Positions 9,428 through 19,300 of a DNA stretch of 64,000 nucleotides are shown piece after piece; position 1 is the stretch's first letter, and each line of letters begins with the position of its first letter. Made by a program: the position numbers and the translations under genes. Below the pieces are notes generated by a model, which worked only from the letters and a program-made list of their open reading frames with translations, was not told the origin of the DNA and made no database searches. The DNA comes from Ardenticatenaceae bacterium (GTDB lineage Bacteria > Chloroflexota > Anaerolineae > Promineifilales > Promineifilaceae), in NCBI GenBank assembly GCA_020634375.1, contig JACKBX010000006.1:248001-312000 (forward strand), given 5' to 3'.

Positions 9428-9584
9428 GCCCATCGTATACCTTTCTATATGTCAATCTAGCATGGAAAGGATTTGCTATATTAGCAAAGATACCTTGCTA
9501 TTACCTATAAATAACTCTGATCTAAAGCGAGGCAGCCTCAATAAACCCATAAATTTACAGAATGCCAGGAAAAGAATATAAATC

Positions 9585-10424
9585 ATGGCCCTAAAAGGGA
9601 ATTTGCGCGATTTCTCCACAACTCAATTACTGAACCTGATAAACCTTGCTCGCAAAACCGGGACTTTAACGATACAAGGTAATGAAATTGCCCATGTTTC
9701 GTTTCGTGAAGGCAAACTGATTTACGCACATATGGGCAATGAGAATGGGAATCTTGCTAAAATCCTGCGAAACGCTGGCAAGTTATCAGAAGAGCAAGCC
9801 CGTATCATTGAAACTAAAGCAAGAGGTACTAGCGACAAGCAACTAGGACACCTACTTGTACAAGCGGGATATGTAACCCAAAGCGACATCATCCAAAGCG
9901 TAAGGCAGTATGTTTTAGATGTAGTTTATAAACTCTTTACATGGGTTGATGGCCTTTTTCGGTTTGATGCAAACAAACTTCCCCCACCGGAACAAATAAC
10001 CATCCCTATCGATCTAGAAAGCATCATTATGGAGGGGAGTCGGCGATTAAAAGAGTGGGAGATTCTACAGGAAGAAATTCCAGATTTAGATACCTCGCTC
10101 CGCTTTACTGATCGCCCTGATGCACGCCTAAGAAATATCAATTTAACTGTTGAAGAATGGCGTGTTGTCTCTTTTATTAATCCACGCAATTCCATAAGAC
10201 AGATTGCCAGAGCTAATAATCTTAGTGACTTCGAAATTCGGCGTATTGTTTATGGGATGTTGCAAGCAGGCTTGGTTGAGTTTGTACGTGCACCAAAACC
10301 CAAACCAGCTACAGAAGAGCCGGTCAAGGGAACACGCCGTGCAAAATCAGAAACCAAAGAACAATCCCCAGCCGAAAAGCGTTCTGTGGTTACTCGTTTG
10401 ATAGATCGTATTCGGAGCCTTTAA
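9585..10424 (+). CDS. DUF4388 (PATAN) domain protein
   Basis: The 279-residue protein opens with a PATAN/DUF4388 domain (about residues 1-115, beginning LKGNLRDFSTTQLLNLI). In known cases this domain links response regulators and small GTPases to output. A winged-helix-like segment (about 185-240, with SIRQIARANNLSDFEI) follows, then a basic, Pro/Lys-rich tail. The adjacent gene is an MglA-like GTPase, a recurrent partner. The gene is AT-richer than its neighbours to the left and lacks ACGGCCGT. A role in polarity or signalling is inferred from family and context. Confidence 0.8.
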   Translation: MALKGNLRDFSTTQLLNLINLARKTGTLTIQGNEIAHVSFREGKLIYAHMGNENGNLAKILRNAGKLSEEQARIIETKARGTSDKQLGHLLVQAGYVTQSDIIQSVRQYVLDVVYKLFTWVDGLFRFDANKLPPPEQITIPIDLESIIMEGSRRLKEWEILQEEIPDLDTSLRFTDRPDARLRNINLTVEEWRVVSFINPRNSIRQIARANNLSDFEIRRIVYGMLQAGLVEFVRAPKPKPATEEPVKGTRRAKSETKEQSPAEKRSVVTRLIDRIRSL

Positions 10425-10563
10425 AGAGTACCGGGTAATTATTTACCTAAGATTTTATCATTTCTGGCGCTTACCTCGCACGATTCATTTGTATTACGAT
10501 AATTAAAAGATCCGGTCAGGAGCGTCTAAGCGTTTTCATACATGTAGTGAAGGTATAATTTCT

Positions 10564-11106
10564 ATGCAAGCTGTCAAAATGGTCATCACAGGCCCGTTTT
10601 CATCGGGAAAAACTGAATTTATTGGCACGATTAGTGAAATAGATGTTGTTTCTACCGAGCGTAAAATATCCAGCAGCGCGGAAAAGATAAAAGAAAGCAC
10701 AACCGTAGCTATGGATTTTGGTCGTATTACCGTTGATGAAGATTTAGTTCTCTATCTTTTTGGTACGCCAGGGCAGCGCCGCTTCGATTTTATGTGGGAC
10801 ATTCTCTCGCAAGGGATGTTAGGTTTTGTTGTTATGGTCGATAGCACAAAACCAGAAACTTTCCGAGAAGCGAAGCGCATTTTGGAGACATTTGAGAGTT
10901 ATGCAGCTACACCTTATGTTGTGGCGGCTAACAAACAAGATCAGGAAGATGCTTGGGACCCTGAAGATCTCCGTATTATTTTGCGTCTGCGTCCAGAGGT
11001 AAAAATATTGCCTTGTGTTGCTATTGATAAGGAAAGTGTCAAGAATATTTTGCTTGAACTTCTCTATTCGATCTTAGAGCAATTGGACGAAGAGGATAAC
11101 GCTTGA
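10564..11106 (+). CDS. MglA-like small Ras-family GTPase
   Basis: This 180-residue GTP-binding protein has G1 GPFSSGKT (about residues 10-17), G3 GTPGQRRF (about 68-75) and G4 ANKQD (about 122-126). A G3 box reading xTPGQ instead of DxxGQ is usual for the bacterial MglA/GTP-binding group. GAAGG precedes the ATG. It probably switches a complex with the PATAN protein upstream, and polarity or motility is the best-known role of the family. No Roadblock/MglB partner gene lies nearby. Residues 25-45 form a plausible switch I. Confidence 0.85.
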   Translation: MQAVKMVITGPFSSGKTEFIGTISEIDVVSTERKISSSAEKIKESTTVAMDFGRITVDEDLVLYLFGTPGQRRFDFMWDILSQGMLGFVVMVDSTKPETFREAKRILETFESYAATPYVVAANKQDQEDAWDPEDLRIILRLRPEVKILPCVAIDKESVKNILLELLYSILEQLDEEDNA

Positions 11107-11320
11107 TCTGTAACAGAGGAGTGTTTACGCTCTGTTTACTTCTCCTTTACCTGCTTTTCACAGCCTTTGCTCAGGGCTAATGCTACTATCTTTGGAAGAA
11201 GCCAGCCTGATTGTGACCATTTTATTGTAGAAGGCCTCAATCAAAGACACCTTAACATGGTTTTTGCAAACAATGTGAGGATGGTTACGGATAACACCTG
11301 TAAGCAACGTTGAGGTTCGC

Positions 11321-12151
11321 GTGAGTTCTATCGTTACAGAACAAGGTATTCTACATTACGAGTCTATCGGGCGTGGTCAGCCAGTAATTTTGTTGCATGG
11401 TTGGATTAATTCATGGGATGTCTGGCGCGATTCCATGATTGCTTTAGCCAAAACTGGTATCTATCGCGTTTATGCACTGGATTTTTGGGGGTTTGGGGAT
11501 TCTGCTACAGGTACTCTAACATCTACCACATCTTTTCAAATCAGCAGCTATGTTGAAATGGTTTACCAATTCATGGAAACCTTAGGTATTCAACAAACGC
11601 CTATTTTGGGACATTCTATGGGGGGGACTGTTGCTTTGCAGATGGCCCTAACGTATCCAGAACGAGTAAGCAAGGTTGCTGTTGTGGGCTCTCCTGTTGT
11701 CGGCCGTTCGCTAAACCCCTTTTTACAACTTGCAGGTTATGGGGCAATTGCCAAACTCGTATGGCGTTATCCTATTATGTTACGATCCATCATGCGGATT
11801 CTGTTGGCACGGGATTCTAAAAAGGTACGAAACATGATTTTTCGTGACGTACAACGTACCACAATGGAATCTTTCTTTCGCAGCATAGGAGATTTACGCG
11901 AAACAGATTTACGTGCTGACTTGCCTTCATTAAAAATTCCAACAATGGGTATTTATGGTACAAGAGATAATATTGTGTCTCCTAATAATGCCAAAATGTT
12001 ATGTGACAATGTTTTGGACAATCAGGTGTCAATGATGCATTCTTCTCGCCATTTTCCTATGGTGGATGAACCAGAGAATTTCTTAAGCGCCTTGGACTCA
12101 TTTTTACAAGATGCCAAGTTAGAAGCAGAAGTTGAGGTTACGCGTGAATGA
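11321..12151 (+). CDS. Alpha/beta hydrolase (active-site complete)
   Basis: The 276-residue protein has the alpha/beta-hydrolase fold: oxyanion-hole HGW near residue 26, nucleophile Ser99 in GHSMGG, a later Asp in GTRDNIV (about 218) and His in SRHFPM (about 246). A cap region lies at about 130-195. Substrate is unknown; an ester or lipid substrate is plausible from its neighbours. It starts at GTG, with GAGG 5 nt upstream, and its end overlaps the V4R gene by 8 nt, so the two are translationally coupled. Confidence 0.85.
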   Translation: MSSIVTEQGILHYESIGRGQPVILLHGWINSWDVWRDSMIALAKTGIYRVYALDFWGFGDSATGTLTSTTSFQISSYVEMVYQFMETLGIQQTPILGHSMGGTVALQMALTYPERVSKVAVVGSPVVGRSLNPFLQLAGYGAIAKLVWRYPIMLRSIMRILLARDSKKVRNMIFRDVQRTTMESFFRSIGDLRETDLRADLPSLKIPTMGIYGTRDNIVSPNNAKMLCDNVLDNQVSMMHSSRHFPMVDEPENFLSALDSFLQDAKLEAEVEVTRE

Positions 12152-12788
12152 AGTCGCCAACGTAGCCCTGGAATTGAATTATCATTACCCTAACAAAATG
12201 GGACGCATTATCCTGACGGCTATGGAAGAAATTATGGGACGTCATGGGGTAAATGCTGTTCTTAATCTTGCCCATCTCCATGATTTAGTTAATAACTATC
12301 CTCCCAATAATCTGAGTTTGGATTTTACATTTGAGGAAGTAAGCGCGATTCAACAAGCTTTGGACGATATGTTTGGTGAGCGGGGGGGACGGGGGTTAGC
12401 ATTACGTGCCGGACGTGAAACCTGGAAATATGCATTAAAGGAATTTGCACCTGTTTTAGGTATTACTGATCTTGCGAGTCGTATTCTCCCATTGGGCATG
12501 AAAATCAAGATAGGATTAGAAGTTTTTGCTGAGACTTTTAATAAGTTTACGGATCAAAGGGTTCGTTTGGGGGAAGATTCGCGTGGTTACTTGTGGGTTA
12601 TTGAGACTTGTCCTATGTGTTGGCAGCGTACATCGGAGAAGCCATGTTGTCATTTAGCTGTTGGATTATTGGAACAGAGTTTGGACTGGGTAAGTCGGGG
12701 TAAGCGATTTCGTGTTGAAGAAGTGAGTTGTATAGCTTGCGGAGACGATTCATGCACGATTGTTATCTCGAAGAAACCGATTGATTGA
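12144..12788 (+). CDS. V4R-domain protein with C-terminal cysteines
   Basis: The GTG at 12144 follows GAGG at the same spacing as the preceding hydrolase gene. The 214-residue product ends in a V4R (4-vinyl-reductase) domain. The V4R region contains CPMC (about residues 153-156), CC (about 166-167) and CIACGDDSC (about 195-203), consistent with a metal-binding cluster. V4R domains bind small hydrophobic or aromatic ligands in regulators such as XylR/DmpR. Here the domain stands alone, so a ligand-binding or tetrapyrrole-like role is possible. Position beside hydrolase and reductase genes suggests a lipid-derived ligand (inference). Confidence 0.7.
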   Translation: MNEVANVALELNYHYPNKMGRIILTAMEEIMGRHGVNAVLNLAHLHDLVNNYPPNNLSLDFTFEEVSAIQQALDDMFGERGGRGLALRAGRETWKYALKEFAPVLGITDLASRILPLGMKIKIGLEVFAETFNKFTDQRVRLGEDSRGYLWVIETCPMCWQRTSEKPCCHLAVGLLEQSLDWVSRGKRFRVEEVSCIACGDDSCTIVISKKPID

Positions 12789-12823
12789 TGAAAGTAGCAG
12801 CAATTTTTTGAGTGACGAAACTT

Positions 12824-14146
12824 ATGCGGCGTATCATTCTCACGGAAAGCTCCCATATTGCTCCGTTTAATGAACCGGCACGGGATTTGCGGGTTCAAAA
12901 TAAGCCGCTTTGGTTGTGGCAGCGTGATATATTAGCTGACTATACAACGGAAGAGCGGGAATATCCCAATTGGCAATTCGCGCAAACAATTGAAAATGAA
13001 CCAGTGGAATGTTTTGTGCATCGAGATAACTTGTTTTTTAACAGGGAATTGATTGAGGAGTTTATTAGTCGTGGACGAGCAGGGGGAAAGCCAGTGCGTT
13101 TGGCTTTTCGGATTGATGACCCGGCTATTGATCAACATGTAAGGCCCTTAGCAAGTTCGCTTATTCGGCAAGGTGATTTGTATTTGGCAAATATGTGGTA
13201 TTTGCCACAGGGGGTATCGCAAAGTGTGGTGGCGAAACCACTTGTTGTTGACTCAGAGGCCAGAGAGCGTGGTTATTATCACATTCCGCCCTATATGGCG
13301 ACAGAAGTGGGCGATCTGGTTTATCAACTGCCGAGAAAAGCGTTTGTGATTATTGAGAATTGGGTGCATTTGTTTGTGGCTGATATTCTCTTTGGTGTTT
13401 TTGGACGGGGTGCAAAATATGAGGATCAGATCAACGAGGATTGGCGGTATAAGTTGAGGATCCTTTTTCGGGCGATTGTGGAACAACGTCAGGTTTTGGC
13501 TTGTTCTGAGATGGTGAAGATTGGACGGAATGTTACGATTGATCCGTCTGCGGTTATTCATGGGCCGACGACGATAGGGGATAATGTGACAATTGGGGCG
13601 GGGGCGGTCATTGATAACTGCATTATTGGCAATAATGTGAATATTTCGCAAGGTTGTCAGTTGATGTTGAGTGTGGTTAGTGATGGTTGTTTTTTACCTT
13701 TCCGTGCTGCGTTATTTATGACGACCATGATGGAAAATACGATGGTTGCGCAAAATACGTGCTTGCAACTGTGTGTTGTCGGACGTGATTCATTTATTGG
13801 CGCCGGGACGACTTTTACAGATTTTAATATTTTGAGCGGTAGTTTAGAAGCGGAAAGTGTTGGAGAGACGGCGAGCGCTGTGGGGGGGCAACCGTTGAAG
13901 ACGGCTGGTCCGGAAGGGACTTTGGAAGCGACGAATCTTTTGATTTTAGGTGGTTGTGTTGGGCATCATTGTCGCTTGAGTTCGGGATTGATTATTTATC
14001 CTGCTCGCACAGTTGAGTCTGATGTCGTGCTATTGGCATCTCATGATAGGCAGCATATTACTAAAAATGTTTATTATGAAGAGAGCGATCACCATGAGCA
14101 TGTAGAACGTTATCCTTACCCACATTTATACCCTCGTGCTAAGTAA
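12824..14146 (+). CDS. Left-handed beta-helix (hexapeptide) GlmU-like protein
   Basis: The C-terminal half carries hexapeptide repeats (about residues 235-390, with VTIDPSAVIHG, TTIGDNVTIGAG and IDNCIIGNNV), which form a left-handed beta-helix as in acyltransferases. The N-terminal 220 residues begin RRIILTESSHIAPF and resemble the N-terminal region of GlmU-related proteins but lack an obvious nucleotidyltransferase signature. Acyl- or sugar-transfer is possible and the substrate is unknown. A GTG at 12812 is an alternative start; I prefer the ATG because the family begins near MRRI. The gene lacks ACGGCCGT. Confidence 0.65.
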   Translation: MRRIILTESSHIAPFNEPARDLRVQNKPLWLWQRDILADYTTEEREYPNWQFAQTIENEPVECFVHRDNLFFNRELIEEFISRGRAGGKPVRLAFRIDDPAIDQHVRPLASSLIRQGDLYLANMWYLPQGVSQSVVAKPLVVDSEARERGYYHIPPYMATEVGDLVYQLPRKAFVIIENWVHLFVADILFGVFGRGAKYEDQINEDWRYKLRILFRAIVEQRQVLACSEMVKIGRNVTIDPSAVIHGPTTIGDNVTIGAGAVIDNCIIGNNVNISQGCQLMLSVVSDGCFLPFRAALFMTTMMENTMVAQNTCLQLCVVGRDSFIGAGTTFTDFNILSGSLEAESVGETASAVGGQPLKTAGPEGTLEATNLLILGGCVGHHCRLSSGLIIYPARTVESDVVLLASHDRQHITKNVYYEESDHHEHVERYPYPHLYPRAK

Positions 14147-14161
14147 GAGAAATGATGCGTT

Positions 14162-15265
14162 GTGAAGTATGGCGTTATGTGTGAGGATACGTTTGCGTTT
14201 ATTATTCATCCTATTGATCCGAAACGGGATGTTAGCCGAAAGTATCCTGCTTTAGGTAAGTTGCCTGTCTGGCTGATTGATTTTCTCTCCTTGTTTTTTC
14301 CACCAGTTTTTATTTCTGAGATTTCGGGGATTCGGTCTGAGGGGAACGGCCGTTCCCTTTCCGGTTGGTTCATCGCTTGCCCTCTAACACCCAGGCGCAT
14401 GATGACCCTCCCCCCTGGAATTGTCTACAAAAAGATCATCCAGACCGGGCGTTTGGCAGAAAAATTAGGCGCGAAAATCTTAGGGCTGGGTGCATACACC
14501 TCCGTTGTAGGTGACGGCGGAGTGAGTATTGCCAAACAAATGCACATCCCTGTTACAACAGGAGACAGCTACACCATTGCCATTGCTGTGCAGGCGATTC
14601 TGGAAGCTGCCCGTCAGATCAACATTCCTATAGCGAGAGCAACCGTAGCCATCGTTGGGGCAACTGGTGCCATCGGAAATGTGTGTGCGCAAATGCTCGC
14701 AACACAAGCTGCACACATAGTATTAATTGGGCGGCGCGAAGACAGGTTGCGACAAATAGCAGAAAATATACGTCAGGTGAGCGGTACTGATGTTACTTGG
14801 ACGGCCGATATTGACGAACTTAGACATGCCCACCTCATCATCACTGTAACCAGCGCGGTAGATACTGTGATCGAGCCGCAGCATTTGCGGCAAGGCGCTG
14901 TGGTTTGTGATGTGGCACGTCCTCGTGACGTTTCCCGGCAAGTAGCCGAACAACGCCCGGACGTACTGGTGATTGAAGGTGGTATGGTACAGGTTCCTGG
15001 TGCGGTCGACTTTGGTTTTGACTTTGGGTTTCCACCCCAGATGGCTTATGCTTGTATGGCAGAGACAATGGCCCTGGCTCTGGAACAACGTTATGAGTCC
15101 TACACATTAGGAAAAGACATAAAATTGTCACAAGTCCTGACAATTGATAAAATCGCCAGCAGGCATGGTTTTAAGCTGGGTGGTTTCCGTAGTTTTGAAA
15201 GGGCCGTAAGCGAAGCAGATATTGTAAAAGTGCGTGCTTACAGTCAGTCGAGTACCTTGCCATGA
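14162..15265 (+). CDS. Acyl-[acyl-carrier-protein] reductase-like protein (AAR family)
   Basis: The 367-residue protein follows, segment by segment, the cyanobacterial long-chain acyl-ACP reductase as I remember it. LGLGAYTSVV resembles the LGGFSSI segment, TTGDSYT the TTGNTHT segment, and the nucleotide-binding motif VGATGAIGN lies at residues 165-173. YACMAETMALALE carries Cys298 at the place of the catalytic, acyl-thioester Cys. The family reduces acyl-ACP/CoA to fatty aldehyde with NADPH. No aldehyde-deformylating oxygenase lies in the window, so the aldehyde fate would differ from cyanobacterial alkanes. A GTG start is used; ATG at 14177 is possible. Confidence 0.72.
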   Translation: MKYGVMCEDTFAFIIHPIDPKRDVSRKYPALGKLPVWLIDFLSLFFPPVFISEISGIRSEGNGRSLSGWFIACPLTPRRMMTLPPGIVYKKIIQTGRLAEKLGAKILGLGAYTSVVGDGGVSIAKQMHIPVTTGDSYTIAIAVQAILEAARQINIPIARATVAIVGATGAIGNVCAQMLATQAAHIVLIGRREDRLRQIAENIRQVSGTDVTWTADIDELRHAHLIITVTSAVDTVIEPQHLRQGAVVCDVARPRDVSRQVAEQRPDVLVIEGGMVQVPGAVDFGFDFGFPPQMAYACMAETMALALEQRYESYTLGKDIKLSQVLTIDKIASRHGFKLGGFRSFERAVSEADIVKVRAYSQSSTLP

Positions 15266-15336
15266 ACATCAACAATAAATTCACAGACTAGCATTTATAA
15301 ATCCAGTACCCTTATAAAAAGCTAAGGGAGAAGCTC

Positions 15337-16221
15337 ATGAGTAACGGCCGAATTTTAGTAGTAGAAGACGATTTTGACATTTCCAACATGCTGCGCATTT
15401 TCTTCACGGGTCAAGGTTATCAAGTGGAAGTGGCGGCGCGTGGTAATGATGCCCTCGATCAATGCCGGAAACAGCTTCCGGATCTCATTGTCTTGGACAT
15501 TATGCTGCCAGATATGGACGGGTACACTGTATGTCGTGAACTGCGTACCACAACCCGCACCAGCCATATCCCCATTATCTTCTTAACACAAAGAGATGAA
15601 CGTAGCGACCGCATAGCTGGTTTGGAATTGGGGGCAGATGATTACATTACCAAGCCCTTTGATATTGAAGAGCTAAAATTGCGCGTGCGTACAGCTATAC
15701 GCACGCACCAGCGACTCAATATGACCGATCCCAAGACTGGCTTACCAAGCGGGCGGTTGATTGAAGACCAACTGCGAGGGCTTATGCGTTCTGGCGATTG
15801 GTCTTTGGTTCTTGTGGGCATTGATCATATGGGACCCTTTAATGATGAGTATGGCTTCGTGGCTGGAGACGAAGTTTTACGATTTACGGCGATGATTCTT
15901 AATGAGATAGTGGATGCAAAAGGGACACTAGACGATTTTATTGGTCATGCCAGCAACGATACTTTCATCATTATTACGAAAGCCCCTAACGTGTCTGAGA
16001 TGGTGGACGTGCTGCGTGAGCGCTTTAGTGAAGGAGTGCAATCACATTACAATTTCATTCATCGTGAGCAGGGTGGTATTGAATTAGCTGATGGCACGAT
16101 AAGCCCACTGATGCGGCTTTCAATTGGTGTTGTCTCAGATAAAACACAACGCTTTACAGATATTCGTGAGATTACGGAAACGGCCGCTGAACTGCGCCGA
16201 TTGGATCAGACGACAAGTTAA
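15337..16221 (+). CDS. Response regulator with degenerate GGDEF domain
   Basis: The 294-residue protein has a receiver domain (about residues 1-120) with phospho-acceptor Asp54 in IVLDIMLPD and the switch Lys in ITKPFD. A GGDEF-like domain follows (about 128-290). The GGDEF signature is replaced by HASNDTF, so cyclic-di-GMP synthesis is unlikely and the domain may bind nucleotide or protein instead. GGGAGAA precedes the ATG. It is probably part of the phosphorelay with the adjacent kinase. Confidence 0.88.
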   Translation: MSNGRILVVEDDFDISNMLRIFFTGQGYQVEVAARGNDALDQCRKQLPDLIVLDIMLPDMDGYTVCRELRTTTRTSHIPIIFLTQRDERSDRIAGLELGADDYITKPFDIEELKLRVRTAIRTHQRLNMTDPKTGLPSGRLIEDQLRGLMRSGDWSLVLVGIDHMGPFNDEYGFVAGDEVLRFTAMILNEIVDAKGTLDDFIGHASNDTFIIITKAPNVSEMVDVLRERFSEGVQSHYNFIHREQGGIELADGTISPLMRLSIGVVSDKTQRFTDIREITETAAELRRLDQTTS

Positions 16222-16304
16222 AAACGGGTCAGTAGTTTATTAGTATTGGTACTTAACTTTTCATAATGTGTATTGGTAAGAGGAGCTGGGGTTAAGCAAT
16301 TATC

Positions 16305-19300
16305 ATGGAATCGAAATTGACCTCGGCCTTAACTTGGAGCATTCTTGACCGCCTTCATGAAGGTGTCATTATCGCCACGAGTAATGGAGATATTGTTTAC
16401 ACCAATGATGCGGCGTTTGCCTTATTGGCAAGTGAGCAGGAATTTGCCACACTTGATGAACTTTTTCAAGTTATAGCCCCAGATGATAACTGGCAAACAT
16501 TGTCGGAAACTGTTACGGGGTTGATTTTACCTTTTGCGCAAGGGATGTTAGAAGTTCGAGTTCACCCATGGCAGCCTATTTCGGGTGACTTTGTACAGGT
16601 AACGTTAAACGTAAAAGAGCAATCTGCTGACATGATCCAACAGTTGGCAGCTTTTACCCGCATTAGCAGTGAACAGGATTTTGATAAAAAGTTACGTTTG
16701 ATTGTAGATGGCTTGATGGTGAGTGGTTGGAATCGGGTGGTTCTCACATTACGAGATGAGGATTTCAACCCCACAAAAATGATTACAGCAGGCTTTACAG
16801 ATAAAGAAAAAGCATTTTTAAAGGATCATTTACTCCCCATTGCTGTTTGGGAGCAGCTTTTTAGCAGCGAAGAAGGGGAACGTTTCCGTCGTGGCACTTG
16901 CTTTTTTGTGCCCGGCGACAGTGAATGGTCTCATGAGTATTTTGGCGGCAGGATGTTAGGAGCAAATAACATACAAACTCATCCTGATAGTTGGCATTCC
17001 CATGATGTGTTGGCTGTTCCTTTGTTGGATAGGCAGCAACGCAAGATTGGGTTATTGGGATTGGATGAACCCCGAAACGGCCGTCGTCCCAATGCCGCCA
17101 CCTTACAAACTGTCGAACTCTATGCTCAGTTTGCCGCTTCTGCAATCGAGAATACAAAGCTGGTTGCAGAAACTTTGGGGCGCAGCCGCGAGTTAGAGAC
17201 ACTTTTCCAGGTTAGCAAAGAATTCGCGCATACGTTAGAGAAAGACAGAGTTATTTCTTTGTTGGGCCAGCATTTGATGCGTGCTGTGCAGGCCGATGGT
17301 TACACGGTTTACCAATGGCTGCCTGATATAGATAGTTTGAAGGTGCTAGAAGATTTCTCACCTGTGCTTGATCAGGAAGCCAGCCCCGATTCCCTATTTG
17401 CTGTCTCAGAAGCGTATCCTATTTTGGTAAAAGCGCTGGAAACAATGGAACCGGTCGTTGTGACGGCCGTTGCCGCAGAGTCTCCATTGCCTTACAAGCC
17501 CGCATGGCTGGCAGACGATGAAATTTGCACAACCATTCTTTTACCCATTTCATTAGCGGAGTCGCCATTTGGCGTAACGGCCGTTACCCGGCGTGGCAAA
17601 ACCCAGGTCAATCAAAGCGACCTGGACCTGCTCGTTGCCATCTGTAACCAGGCCAACATTGCTTTAGAGACCGCCTTCATCTTCGCCGAAACTTTTGAGC
17701 GCGAGCGTTTTTACAACGCGTTAGGTAACGTCACTTTGGCGCTCAACTTCACACTTGATCTCGAAACCGTCTTGAATCTCATTTGCAGCGAAAGCCTGCG
17801 TATCTTTAATGTGGACGGTGCTTACATTTGGCTGCGTAAGAAAGAGAAATTTATTGGGCGGGCAGCCAAAGGTCATGCAGAAGATGCTTTTATTGGCCGC
17901 TCTGTGAACATGTCAGAGGCAAACGTATTTGTCAATCATATTGCTCAAACAGGGCAAGCAATGTTTGTGAATGACATTAGCCGGGTCAAAGACGTTCGCT
18001 TCAAGCTACCCCAACGCGATACCATTCAGGCCGCGCTAGGTGTACCGTTGGAGCAAGAGGGGAACATTGTTGGCGTGTTGGTGCTAATTGACACGCATAC
18101 CCCCCACCGCTTCGGCGAACAGGACGTTGCCAAAGCGACTATTTTTGGTGCGCAAACGACTATTGCCCTGAAAAATGCCCAACTCTTTGCCGAACTGCGG
18201 CAGCTCAATGAAGAACTGGATTCTCGCGTTGCTAAACGCACCCAAGATTTGAACGAGGAAAGTAATCGCGTTAAGGTTCTTTTACGCATTACTTCGGAAT
18301 TATCTGCCAGCCTGGATCAGGATCGTGTGCTGAGTCAGGCTCTGCACCTGGTCAATGAAGCTGTCCATGCCAGCCAGGGTGTGATTTTGTTGATCGATCC
18401 AGAAACTGGCGAGTTGATGTTCCGATCGGCCATTGGCACAGAGATGGCAATTTCCCATAAAGGGCTGCCAAGTGGTATGATGCGTGATGAGGGTCTGGCC
18501 GGTTGGATGATTGAAAATCGCTCTTCTGTGATTGTGCATGACACACGAAAAGACCCTCGTTGGGTGAAACGGCCGTCCAGCGAAGAACACCGTTCCGTAT
18601 TGGCTGTGCCGCTGATGACAGGAGAAGAAGTCATTGGCGTCCTTATGCTCTTCCACATCAAGCCCAACGCCTTCACCATGCAGCAGTTAGACCTGGTAGA
18701 AGCTGCTGCCATTCAAGTTGCCAATGCCATCAGCAACGCAAACCTTTACTTGCTCATTCGTGATCAGGCCGAGCGTTTGGGCGCAACACTGCATTTGGAA
18801 CAAATTGAAACAGCCAAAAACCAGGCTATTTTAGAAAGTATCGCCGATGGCGTTATTGTTGCCGATCAAGACCACAAAATTATATTAGCGAATCTACCGG
18901 CCAGTTCTATTTTAGGTATTCCGCGAAAAACATTATTGGGCAAATCCATTAACGAATTTCTTGGTCTATATGGACAAACAGAAAACTCCTGGCTGGCTAC
19001 TATTCGTCAATGGGCAAAAAATGCAGACCGCATTGAGCAATGGACTTATATTGATGAACAACTGAATTTTGAAAACAAAGTCGTTAGTGTTCATCTCTCA
19101 CCGGTTTTGACCGGCAAACAATTCTTTGGCACGGTGTCCATCTTCCGTGACATTACCAAAGAGGTTGAATTAGATCGTTTGAAGAGCGAGTTTGTTTCCA
19201 CCGTATCCCATGAGCTACGCACTCCCATGACATCTATCAAGGGCTATGTGGATTTGATGCTGATGGGGGCCGCTGGAAAAATGAGTGATTCACAACAGCG

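Noticed and set aside
10554..10559. TATAAT as promoter of the GTPase gene
   Set aside because: It lies only 4 bp before the ATG and GAAGG nearby fits a Shine-Dalgarno. Transcription probably comes from the upstream promoter at 9399.
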